NCBI RefSeq assembly: GCF_958299795.1
Contig: NC_133202.1
Coordinates: 36,250,438-36,314,437 of the forward strand
Direction of reading: 5' to 3'
Source: Porites lutea
Lineage: Eukaryota > Cnidaria > Anthozoa > Scleractinia > Poritidae
DNA: 64,000 nt
Positions 22,357 to 34,400 of the stretch are shown one piece after another; positions within the stretch are counted from its first letter, which is position 1, and each line of letters opens with the position of its first letter. The notes beneath the pieces are model-generated. The model ran no database searches. It was not told where the DNA came from and was given only the letters and a program-made list of their open reading frames with translations. The position numbers were made by a program, and so were the translations under genes.

Positions 22357-25300
22357 TTAGAAGTCAAATTTCTTCAACCATGTACTTGGAATATGGGCTC
22401 CATCCTTGTATGGTGCCGTGATCCAGTTATTTGCGATCCACTTTTCTCCTTTCAGTATATCACATCCGCCATGCAAACTATATTCGTCTCTAGGCCCCAA
22501 CCAGCCACTTTCTTCATCAAGCAAGTGGTTGTACCACATGATTGCAGTTCCCTTGCGTGGACTGACTACTAGATTACCCTTGTGACAATTGTGACTAAGG
22601 TTGTAGTAGTCTAGCTTACCACGACTTGCGGTCATTTCCTAAAAAGGTAAAGTTTTTGCGTCATTAACCATTCATCAAGACTATGTTGTCCAGAAAACTG
22701 GGTGACAAATTTTAAAACAGATTCCCTGAACGTCTGGGATAAACTGCATTTCAACTATATAGCAAATGTTTGTAAATAGAAGGGCTTGGTTCAAGCTTCA
22801 GAAAAGACTTTTCGGGAAAATCCCCTGTAATCAGTTGTTAACTATCAAGCTGCTTTTTTTGTAGTCCAATTTCTGTAAGCTCTCTGTCTATCGAAATCAC
22901 AAATATAAGATGCAAGTTTTCTTTGATCGTATCCAAGTGAATTTACTCACAATAACCCATAATAAGCACACATCATTTCAATCTACAGATACCTGAAAAC
23001 AGGAGCCGATTAGTAGGAAAATTACTCGCTGCATTTTAAGTTGCCAATGCTCTCTAGTACTGAAAGGTAATATCACATTTTGTTGGATAGCTTAAATCAA
23101 GACCCATTACAGGGAGGCCAACAAGTACAGCTGATTTATACCAACAACTTACTTACATGAATGTCTAAAGTGGCATTGTCCGCCATTGGGAAGGCTGTCT
23201 CGCCTCCTTCTTCAACGTCATTAAGATAATATAGTATTGTGATGTATCTGAAAAGATGAGTAACAGTTATACGTAGAAAATGATGGCCGAGGCCGAATGT
23301 TAGCACACAGCTGATGATTGGGGACGCCTTTAAGGAAAGTTGCTTGGCAAAGGGCTATTGACTCACTCCCGCTTAGCACGGATTTTAACCTAGCCGTTTG
23401 CGTACAAATGTAGTTGCCAGAGAATTCGCGCTCTAGTTTTTATTTGACAGATACGATTCGCCGTATTTGAAAGGCTTATCGAAAGAACTTATGGTCATTC
23501 TTTCAAGGTTCACTTCACAGTTGGACTTTCACCGTTCTTAAGACTCGCATCTCTGTTGTCATTCTGTTGGCGCGAATGCTGAAGGCAAAGTTTACGCGTC
23601 GTCTACAAGAGCAAATACAATAATAAAAATAAAATAATAGTTAGGTCCTGTTGTTATGCATTTTTTCCTTAGTCCCATTTAAATTACTCCGCCTGGGCGT
23701 CAAGATTATATATACTGAGAATAATGTTTCCGTCGAACTCAACGGTACGAATTTGGAGACTATCACCTGCATATCCTACAGCTCTGTCCCTTTGCAAAAA
23801 CTTTTATAACGTCCTCATGCAAATGACAGCACTTTGCATCCGTCCTTTCATGAGTTTCAGAGTCAAAGTGTGCGTGGTAGTGACCACTTTGTCCATAATG
23901 AACAATCTGTCAAGATGAAAAAGTAAATTCAAGTGAACCTTAACAAACTTCGTTACAACATTAGCAAACACAATTGGTTTGGACAGGAGTTAGAAGCGCT
24001 ATACAACTTTGGAGTAAGCTGGGCCTGATTTAGTCTTCTATGCAGCCGTTCTTGTGTCATCACGCATTACGTTGCATGACGACACAGAGGACGGCTTCGC
24101 AGAAGACTAGGCCTGATGATGGTACGGAGTTGGCTAGTTAAAGAAGTATATTTTCACACTTGCTTGCTTCAAAAATGGTTATTAACAAGTATTTCCAGTT
24201 TTTCTTGCTGCATATTCTTGCACATCTGATAGTGACAACAGTATTGAACTTCTTTATGAGTGATTCAACAGCATAGTTTGTATGACCTGCAATCTCTCAC
24301 TTCCGTAGATGATTTCTCGTGGAAGTCTTGTAAGTTCCACAACTCTAAAAATAAAAAAAATGTTTATCACAATATTTTACTAGCATTTTCAGTTTTGAAT
24401 TCTGTATAATCCAGTGGGGGGGGGGGGGGGGGGGGGGGGGGTCTCCAAAAAGATTTTTTCGGCCCTTCGGGCCACAGTTTGGTCTAAAAATAATGCGGGG
24501 ACCGGGGCCCCTCCCCTGGATCCGCCACTGTAATCCTTTTCACAAGGGGATCCTTCAAACCCTTAAATCCAGCATGGAAGGGGAGGCAGCAGTTTGAAAT
24601 GTTCAACCTGTCTGATATACTAAGAGATGATAACAGGAAAGAGAGTCTTTGAGTCTTATTTTCAAAAAAAGTTACCGTAGAATTCCGAAAATAAGCCCCT
24701 CCATGTATAAGCCCCTCTAAATATAAGCCCCCCAAACACGTAACGCAAAAAGCCTCCGTTAAATCGCCCCTCCAAATATAAGCCCCCCGGGGGCTTGTAC
24801 TTGGAAGTCTCCCTCAAATACAAAGTAAAACAAAGCAAAAACGGTAAATTTCCTTTCAACTATAAGGCTAGCCCAGTCGATTTTGAAACGCAAATTTCCC
24901 ACCATAGATAAGCCCCTCCGAATATAAGCCCCCTCAAAAATAAGCCTGCCAAAAAGGGCCTTTGAAAAATATAAGCCCCAGGGCTTATTTTTGGAATTTT
25001 AAGGTATTTTTAGAATTATGCAAACCATGCGAAAACAGTTTCTGGTAAACTGGTTGACTCCCGGGGGACTCGCTTTCATGATTGAGGGCGCCAAAGCGAG
25101 GCGGAGTCAACAAATGAAATAAAAGGCAGCCTAGATGGAGGGACTATGTGGAGGGACTTTGATTTGGTAAACCATTCAAACTGGTTTAAACTTCTACAAA
25201 AACGGGTCCTTTACCCGACCGCGACCGCGACCGCGTGACCACCGTTTTTGTTGGAACAGGAAAGTGGAGACGTAGCATTGCGACCTCTTTTATGATCTCT

Positions 25301-28300
25301 TGTTATACTTATTGCATTTGAACACCATCGTACATTTAACTCTTGATTATTAAGGACAGTTTTGTGCACCAAAGTTCTTACTGAATTTCCTACTCTAAAA
25401 TAATGACAACTCTGATAGATGGGCAGTTTGGTCTTGGACCTGTTTTGACTGTATTTTGTTCTCACCTTTCTGTTATCCTATTTAAGACTGGATCGTCTAA
25501 GCCTCTCTGATTAACCCAGGTCTGTTCACTGAATCGTGCTCTGTGGAGCGGATGTGACAGAGTTGTTTTATATAGTAGGTCACTTAATCCCAAGGTATTC
25601 ATCTGCTCAAATTCCTCTGGCGTGGCAAATCCTTAACAATGAAAGGAAGTAATCAATGAAGATTATTTTTCAACTTTTTTTTGGGCGGACAATGACAGAT
25701 AAAAGAATTGCGATGTTGAATTAATCGCTAAAGAGTCTCATGAACGACTGGGGAGATAAAATGTGTGGCTAATTCTTATCACTTGTTTGAAACAGATCAG
25801 AACTCACAAAGAGATATTACCATCATCAAATTCCGTCACGTTGATATTTTGGAGTCTGAAAAGAAAGTCGAAGAAGATAATTGACCAATGTTGTCCCAGA
25901 TATTCTTAATAATGTTTTGATGAAGAGCTTCAACAACAGCCATCAAAAATCAATGGAACAAAGAACTTTTATATACCTCAACGTATCCCACACCATTGAA
26001 AATAGAGGAGCAGTGGTGTAATTTTCTTTTAATCTAATAGAAAGCCCAAAATTTAGAGCACCAATTACCAATTACACCCATCCTCGTCTACAAGCTCTCA
26101 TTAAGGGAACCCTTGCAAGCGGATGGCTCTACTAACGACCTTCCAATCTACAATCGCACCATTTATTTAATTCATGAAAGCGACAATTTCAGACTGGCCG
26201 AGGCACTTTCGCCGGGAGCCTGAATTACTCTTTTCTTTCGTTTCTAATTCTGCACGGTAAGGGTAAGGATACCACCAGCTAGGGAGAAATTTAATTGTTT
26301 GTTCTATTATATCCCAAATAATATGATATATTTTTTTTCGTAGGGAGATAAAGCGATAAAACGAACATTGACATAGCGCGGTGGTATTTTTCCATCATTA
26401 ACAATATATTAGTAACTAGCGTTGTCCTATCATGTACACTTGTGTCGCACGTGAACAACCTCTCAATTCGGTTTGCTACAATCTACATGCGTTGGGTCAT
26501 AATGAACAAGTAGGACGAGCTTATAAAGAAACACTTACAATTGCAGCGTTTCTTCTTTTGTTAGAATGAGATAGTGATATCGTTTAGCGAAGGCCGCGAC
26601 CTGTATTGAAGAAGAATAACAACATCTTTAGTTAGATTTGTACTCATTCTACTCAGGGTGCCTCATAATTCATCATTTAATTAATTCGGTACCTTTGATC
26701 TCACTCTACTGGCGAGGAATGTATTTTATTGTAAAAGAAATTGTGGTGAATCATTGTTGAAGGCAATACCCGACCATCAAGATGAACTGCTAATAAATCA
26801 TATTTGCTACTTTAAAAACTTAATTAAGCATTTGTAGCATCAAATTACACTGCGGCAGGTATATACAAGAATGTCATTACTGACGGGTATCAAGGTTTTA
26901 ACAGTGGAAATAAATGACTCCCATTGGCCGAATCAATGGCTCATTCAGCAGCTTGGAAGTTAGTGAGATGATCGAAACTTCAAAAGTGATTCAAAGAGAG
27001 AAATGGATTTTAAAACTGTTATAAATAGTATAACGTGCCAATTATTTTAACACCATCTCCTCGATCCCTTTTCAAGTATACAAGAGACCAAAAACTGACG
27101 AGTTCAGTAACAAATAATGCAGCCAACTATTTTCTAATAAAAATCTCCTTACCTCTTCCAGAGTGACTTTCTCGTCTTTGTTGACATCGAAACCTTCAAA
27201 GTATCCACTCATTCCTTCCCCTTTACCAGCTGTAATCAGTAGAGCATGCACTCATTAGCTTTTCCTTTTGCTTTACTAATGAAATTTACTCAGTCTGCTT
27301 AAGGTATAATTATATCTCAGTTTAAAACTGACAATATGATGGTCGCAGTGAAGAGTGAGAGAGGGAACGGAAGAAAAGTGCTGACAAGCACGTTTTTCCT
27401 TAGTACAGTGTAAACTCGATTTAACGAAGAGCCGAATGACTGACAAAATTTGTTCGCTAAAGAGTTTTCGTCATATCGAGGTTCTTTTCCATATATTTTA
27501 CTATTACTGAAAATCATTCGTTATGTCCAGGACTTCGTTATATAGAGGTTCGATCGTTAAATCGAGGTTCTACTGTTTACAAAAATTTTCAGTTTGAGTT
27601 GACAAATAAATCAGTCTTACTCCCTCGAAGATGGACGCCTTTGGGACCGCCACTAAGAGAAGTCCGGCTTTAATACAGATAGTCAAATACAGGAAGAAAC
27701 AAAGCAAGCGATCGACTGTAGGTGTCCGTACGTTTTACTGAGGTGTCCGTCCTATAGAGTTGTCCTTTGAGAGGTCGGTAGCCTTCGTAGCAAGCGTTTC
27801 CGTTTGCTTTCGGAGCAAATAAAAGAAAGACCGAGGAACGGAATTTTTGGTTTTGGCCGCGAGAGAAATGAAACGAGACCCAAAAAATGTTTTACTTGAG
27901 CAATTTCTTGCTTGGTCTTTGACTTTCGTTCCTCGTTCTTTTCTCCTGAACCGCACGGAAACGCTTGCTACGCAGGCTAAGAGGCCGGGGAGTCGGCAAT
28001 CGGTGATTCACCGGCACACATGTATTGCATAATGAGTTTTCCACAATTGCTCGCTACGCTGAAGCGAAAAAAAAAAATAAAATAAGACGGAACATAAAGA
28101 AGAAAGAACCCCTTGTTAGGTTACTTGGAGCCCCCCTTTGCATGCGATGGCAATTAAGATCCATGAAGTGCAACAGGGAACAGCTCAGTCTCAGTTTATT
28201 TCATTTAGATAACATTGTTACTGACATTAATTCGACTGTGTTCTTACTTCGAATATCGGGGATGGTAAATTCCTCGAGAGACTGGAGTCCTCCACGAGCC

Positions 28301-29619
28301 ACGCTAGAAATAAGTCCAGTGTTTTGTGCCAGATGAATGATGTGATCGCATTCTTCGTCGGGTAGGAAATTTGGGATTTCTTGAAATGAAAAGCATTGGT
28401 AAGAATATCAGGAAATCGGGTCTAAACACTTAAGAAAGTTCTAATCTTGTGACCTTCCAGGCGCCTGCATTAAATAGACATTAGTATCACCCTCCTTTTA
28501 TTTTCGAATTTTAAAAATCTTTGGCTACTGAAATGCTTCGTGGAAATTCTTCTGCTAAGAACACCTTTTCCTGGCCCCGGTATAAAACGTTAATTTGCAG
28601 TCCCTTATGGCCTCCAAAAAAAATGTTTTTTCCGCAGCTACACAAGACAGAGAACTACGTAAACAACCCATTTAGAAGAGAGCGTTCTTTCAATGGGTCA
28701 TTTTATTTTAGTTTCATTTGGAAGTTGTAATATCAACTAAATCGTAACTAGTACGTTATAACTTTCTCACCAAACACTGGTGGTCTCAAGGCTCTTGTTA
28801 TTCGTTTCCTTATCCCGTCCCCGAGATCCACTTCCTCCACGTGACCAACCTGCAGCCAGATGATACGGCTATCGTCACCAGGGCATTTTAACAATTGAAG
28901 GTTGCTATGGAAACAGGTCGAGGCCAGCGATTCCCCCTCAAACAGTCGTTTTCATTAGAGATCGATGGAACAACCCGCCTTTTACTGTAATTAGCAATTG
29001 CCTTTTAGGTTCCTATTAGATTGACAGTTTCTGTCTAATTAATACTTGTGTAAACCCATTCTTGCAAAGTAGGATAAAGCTGCAGGGTACTATGGGCGAA
29101 TAATGATTCAGGTAATAATACAGGTCAGATACGAGCGCATTCTGTTGCAATCTAACCGTGGGCTGGCTTTAGAAATTTCGATAATTTCAGCAATCGCTCG
29201 CTCAGGAAAGAGAGAGATCTAGTCTTGGTAAGTGAAAGTGCATGTGTATGTTATTCATTTGCTTCCGGGTACAACTTTGGAAACATTTGGTTTAGAAATG
29301 CAAAGGTTATAGAAATTCTTCAGGCTTGTTGCAGCCTGGTATCCGTTTTTAAAAAATGAAATAAAATCAAATTATCATAACTTAAAATCCAAACCTTTAC
29401 GCCGTCTATTCTTGTCAAGCCTGCCTTTCTTCCGATCATGCAAGGCTCGTCACCATGAGAATCGAATTTCTTGAAGTCGCAAACGGCGTCTTTGTTCCTA
29501 GTAAACCTACATACGCTATACTCCTTGCCTGTTCCATAGAATTGGTTATCACATTCAGCGAAAATATTGAAAAGAAAAACTGACAGACATAATTCGACTA
29601 ACAGACTAAACATAACCAT
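22357..29619 (-). CDS. P4HTM-like prolyl 4-hydroxylase, gene B (complete, 448 aa)
   Basis: Eleven exons on the minus strand: 29395-29619, 28771-28849, 28248-28379, 27153-27229, 26539-26600, 25821-25855, 25466-25631, 24287-24344, 23767-23906, 23157-23247, 22357-22638. All introns are GT-AG; exon 3 uses an unusual AAG acceptor. The N-terminal hydrophobic segment (FSLLVELCLSVFLFNIF) is followed by four cysteines and GLTRIDGVK. EF loop DVNKDEKVTLEE (160-171) keeps the acidic positions but has Glu for the usual Gly at position 6, so calcium binding may be weaker. The second EF region reads NVTEFDDGFATPEEF. Iron ligands H291 and D293 (GHYHAHFD) and H411 (YSLHGGC), 2OG-binding K421 ([10 protein letters not shown]); also DVEEGGETAFPMADN and [10 protein letters not shown]. 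All catalytic residues are present, so it should be an active lumenal dioxygenase. Head-to-tail with gene C and closest to it in sequence, suggesting a recent tandem duplication. Confidence 0.94.
24416..24441. repeat. 26-base poly-G run
   Basis: Uninterrupted G run in intron 7 of gene B, followed by a G/C-rich tail that ends GGATCCGCCACTG, a sequence like that at element ends in other genomes. The length of such runs is often unreliable in assemblies. Confidence 0.8.
24673..25006. repeat. TIR element of AATAAGCCCC units
   Basis: Left end TACCGTAGAATTCCGAAAAT and right end, in reverse, TACCTTAAAATTCCAAAAAT. The interior has at least eight ATAAGCCCC(T/C)C units, several in each direction. In intron 7 of gene B. 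A DNA-type MITE is likely; superfamily not known. Confidence 0.75.
27415..27576. repeat. short TIR element with ACAGTNNAACCTCGATTTAAC ends
   Basis: Left end ACAGTGTAAACTCGATTTAA and right end, in reverse, ACAGTAGAACCTCGATTTAA; the interior has CGTTATGT/CGTTATAT units. Ends of this kind are common in Tc1/mariner-pogo MITEs. In intron 3 of gene B. Confidence 0.65.
27779..27979. repeat. fold-back MITE, TAGCCTGCGTAGCAAGCGTT family, copy 1
   Basis: Arms run from TAGCCTTCGTAGCAAGCGTT to its inverse AACGCTTGCTACGCAGGCTA, with AAAGACCGAGGAACG/CGTTCCTCGTTCTTTT further in. Sister copy at 56877-57057 lies in the same-numbered intron (intron 3) of gene D. Here it lies in intron 3 of gene B. Confidence 0.8.
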
Positions 29620-31423
29620 GATTTACCTATTTTAAATCTAAATAATCATTGTGAACTTTTTAGACTTCAGGTGCTATTAGTATGGTGGTACCCGTTGTAA
29701 ATTAAGCTTTATAAATTATGAATTGATAGCGGAAGTCGTTTATCACGCTACATGGACATGGATATTCTCCTTATTGTAACAATTCAATTTTTATTCCTTT
29801 TTGGGGAGAATTTACTCACTGATGATGATAATAACCGTACAGTAATTGAAGCGGAACTTTTACTAGACTTGTATCAGTGAAAACGATCTTGGAACTGGAA
29901 CAATGACACATGCACTGTGATATCACACACGGCAGAAAAGAACGCTCATTGTTATTGAACCTTGTTTTTGTGGCTTGGTTCATATTGAAACTGAGCCACG
30001 TGGCGGGTACCATTATTATTCATCGTAAGCCACCCTTACCAAAGCAATAACCTTCTAGACACTTTAAGTCAAGGCGATAATTTCACCAGAAATAGGAGTT
30101 ATTCAATGTCTGCAAAAGCACTCAAGTTGTAAATGCTAATCTCAATGGATTGTTGAATGCTGTAAGACTAACACAAATAGAGATTAGAAATCTCAAAACG
30201 TCACCCAGGTTTAATCAATTAAGCAGTATGAAAACATTAAAAGTTTTTTTGTGTAATTGAATGTTTTATTTTTTCGTAATTTGCCCCCGAGCCAATTGCA
30301 AAGATATTTCTGACAATTAATTAAGGTTGTTCAAATATCCGCCTGGTATTAGCCTGTTGATCATTTTTCTATTTTTTATTTTCATCTCACCAGTTTAATT
30401 TTGTTTGATCTACTTATCCACTTATACCAAGGTACCTAACAGTAAAATGATTGGTTCTTGGAAGTGGAGCGTTGATTAACTTCCGTAACCTTAATTTTCA
30501 TAGCGTTTTTTTTTCTAACCCCAGTTTTATTATGAACACTTCTAGAAAATAAGGATAAGAACAAAACAAACAAGCAAATACTGAAACAATAATAGCCTCC
30601 GGCATTCGCAAAAATGTTTTTAACACTTGCTGGAACTGCCGGAATATTGAGTGGAAGCACCCCTGTCAACCAATGGAACTAAAAGAGAAAGCGTACGGAT
30701 GGCTAACAAAAAAAATTCTTTTCTTTTATGGCACTATTCTCCATCATTTTGAAATTTTACTTCTTTCTTCGCTTTAATTCACATTTAATGAAGTTTAATG
30801 AATCTGGAATCCCACTAACGATTGAAATATGGAATCTAAGTTCCAGTGACAAACAATCCGGAATCCACTGGTATCTACTGCGTAGAATCCATAATCCAAT
30901 ACTGCCTGGGATTCCATTACATGGGGCGATCTCCATGAGCGCGCTATTTTTGACGCATTTGAGGAGAGTTGATGTTAACGAGTTTCGGGTTAAGAGTTAT
31001 GCTATTTTGAGTCTCCAACCACGAAAACCAATATTTTTATATTTTTCTAAAATTTTAATTCTTTTGGCAGAAATAATTCACATCAATTTTCTTATCTACC
31101 TAGTATAAGCTCTCAATGAGCAAAAAATAAAGGAAATCAATTTTTAAAAACTGTTACCAGTCAATGCTCGATGGCTGTTGCTCTTAAAATGGGTGCAACA
31201 TGGCGACCCAGCTACTCCCTTCCCTTGAAAGGCCATAACAGCTCACTTGCCCTGTTTAAAGGTTAGTACGCTTACAGCTAACTGTGAATCCAAAAACGAT
31301 TCGGGGATTCTGAGTCCGCGGAATTTGCGGTCTAGAGCTGATACTTTACGTGATAGAGACCCTGCAAAGGCACTTACTTCACTGTAGACAGCAGGAAAAT
31401 GTATAACAAATGGAGAAATCATG
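29620..31423. other. intergenic between genes C and B
   Basis: Holds the promoter side of gene B and the 3' flank of gene C. Bases about 30800-30930 are a GGAATCC/GGAATCTGG-type repeat also seen at 39030-39180. A 126-codon ORF at 30728-31108 runs through this repeat and is not considered a gene. Confidence 0.45.
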
Positions 31424-34400
31424 TTAGTGCTTGAAAGTAAGCCAGGTGCTTTTTATATGGACCTCGTCCTTATATGGTGCTGTTACCCAGTTATTTGCGA
31501 TCCATTTTTCTCCTTTCAGTATGTCACATCCACCATGTAAACTATATTCGTCCATTTCTCCAAGCCAACCGCTTTCTTCATCCATAAGATGATTGTACCA
31601 CATGATCGCCGTTCCTTTCCGGGGACTAAGCACGAGATTGCCCTTGTGGCAGTTGTGGCTAAGGTTATAAAAGTCCAACTTTGCGCGGCTATTTCTGAGA
31701 TACTGTTGAAGACAAGGGTATAATCACAGTGCTATTTCTAAAACGCTGGCCAATTATTCATCATGGGTGTCACCTGTTTTCAGTTTAATCTCATGAACGA
31801 TTTCTTAGATATTGCAACACAAGACTAAAAGACTACAAAGATAAATGTCGACCTATCTACCAAAAATGCCCAGAATCTGTTGCTTAAATTCTATTCGTTT
31901 TAAAAACATACATGTCATTCTTGAAGCCTGATGAGAGATTGGCACTGGTTAGGGCCAGATAAATCTACATTTTGTAATAGAGGATTATTTTCACCAAACC
32001 AGCAATTATAAGGTAGACTTCGAGCAGTCTCTTATTTTTCTTTGCAAAGTTACTACAACGCAAAACGTAAGCGTCGAAGCCGCTTGGCGCGAGAAACGAG
32101 GGCGTAAGCCCGAGAAGAAAATATAACAGACTGCTGACATTTCTCGTCTCGTCTCGATCGCCATATAATAACATCGTGGTTTGCAATCGCGCTGGATGAG
32201 ATCAAGAACCAGACGGATTTTAAGAGAAAAGGCGGACTGCAAGCAGTCTAATTATAGGGTAAATGTGACAAGAAATCAGTTTGTAGGTGTTTCACATTTT
32301 GTACTAGTTCGCTAAATATTAAGGACGCTTTCATCTGAAGGACGAAAAATGAAAATACAAAAATAATAAAAATAAAAAAAACTACAAGAGCCATCTTTTA
32401 ACTGCAAAATCTTTGGATGGACTGTACGATAATCGAATGCAACCGGAGAGGGACTCTCTCAGTTACTGACTTACTTCCATGTCTAATGTTTTGTTGTCCG
32501 CAACAGGAAAAGCTGTTTCTCCTCCAGCCTCCACATCATTAAGATAATACAATATGGTTATGTACCTAAGGAGGAGATTCAGTATGTATGTAAGTATGGA
32601 AAATTCGTTGACTCTTGACTAGTACTCTAGCTACCTCGCTTTTATAAATTAATTATTAGGACCGTTTATCCGAGGAAAAATAAGACGCGTCTTAAATAAG
32701 ATGCTAACTTTCCGCATAAGCGGCACATTTCGTCTAAAATAAGACGCAACTTAGCTAAGACGAGTCTTATTTTAGAACAGCCCTTAACACCTGTTCTTAG
32801 ATAAGATGCGTCTTAGCTAAGGCGAGAAAAACTTCGTATAAATGACCCTCGCGTCTTACGTAAGACGCGAACACATAGTACGCATGCGTTAATTTTTGGA
32901 GGAAAAATTATCGCTTGCCCCACGGTGGACTGGCAGGCCACTGGCTGCGAAAAATTGTTTACAAATTACAACGCGTTTTCGTTTCCTTACCTCTTCGGCT
33001 TTATTTTTTTTCTTCGCTCAAATACAATGAGCACGCCGTTAAAGCTAAAAAGAAACACTTGGTCCATCGCGGAGGAAAAAGATTTTTTGTTATTATGTAA
33101 GGAGAAGGCGATAACAGACCTCCTGGACAAATGCATAACATCTGCTGGTGTAAGCCTACCCTTTTAACTTCAAACTATCACAATTTATATTGACTAATCA
33201 ATCTTCTATCTTCGTATTATAAACTTACACTTTAAAAGTAAGTTTAAGTATACAGAAGACTTAGATAAGACATGCTCGTATAAATTAATGGTCCAGTTCG
33301 CGTCTTATTTAAGACGCGTCCCAGTATCAAAACGCGTCCTTTTCCTCGAATAAATGGCCCTATTATCTTGCATGGCATTTGATGCCTTCAAGTGTTTTTG
33401 ACGTACAAATAAAAATCTTTAATTTTTGCAGCTTGTATTTAGCATTTATTATTGACTCATCCATTCATTTATTCACTTACTCGTTTACCTCAAATTATTT
33501 AAGTAAAAAGACTAGTTTGAACTTCAGTAACGCGCCTTTAAAAGAGATGAGGCTAACCTCTGTTAACGAAAAAATCCTAATTTACAAAGTTAAACATTTA
33601 TTAATAGTTCAGATAGTTGCTTATTAAATGTGAAAGAAGTTATTTTTATACCAAATAGGGTCTAATTTCGGCAAGAGCGAAACAGCTTTTAATGAATAGG
33701 AATTAGCCACACAGGGCGGCAAACTTCCATTTTGTTTTTATTTTGTTATATTATCCACTTATGTGGTACTATATCTAGCCTGAAAACTTTACAGCTTGCA
33801 TTTAGACTGGTTAAGATTTAAGGCTTCAAAAGGTAGGGAGCCGGGCGGATTACAGGTCGCCCAAGGCCTCCACTCCCTCTCTCTCGCCACGTGTTGCTAT
33901 GAACTTTTACCTTACCTGCAAAGTCTGCAAGGACTTTCAAAGCTGAGCATTACTGCTTCATCAACTTGATGGCAGCAAGGAACGTGGCTCATAGTGTGAG
34001 TCTCAGAATCAAAATGCGCATTGTAATGGCCGTTCTTGTCATAATACACAACCTAAACGAAATTAACGCAAAGGTCAATTAAAAATATTAAGGTATGAGC
34101 TTGCTTGACACCAACATAGAAACTGACTACTTCAGGTAGTTGTCTTTGAATTTCCACAAAAGCAAATAGATTTCCTCAAATTTTGTACCATCGATTTCCA
34201 CACAATTTTACACAAGCTGCAATCTCAACGATCATAGGAAGGACTCTGAAATATTCAAAACTTAGGTAAGACCACAAGTAGCAGATCCTGGCGAAGTATC
34301 TATACAAAAATTGCCCCCGTAGCGCAAAAAAATGCACAACAATCGTGCCATAATTGTATAATTGCGTTATTGTCACTATATTCTATTTGCTTAAATAGTT

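Noticed and set aside
24416-24441. poly-G run as a functional G-quadruplex
   Set aside because: An uninterrupted G run in an intron is more simply a slippage or assembly product; no neighbouring G-tract pattern supports function.
30728-31108. 126-codon plus-strand ORF
   Set aside because: Overlaps the GGAATCC repeat found at two other places; composition is low-complexity hydrophobic from AT-rich DNA.
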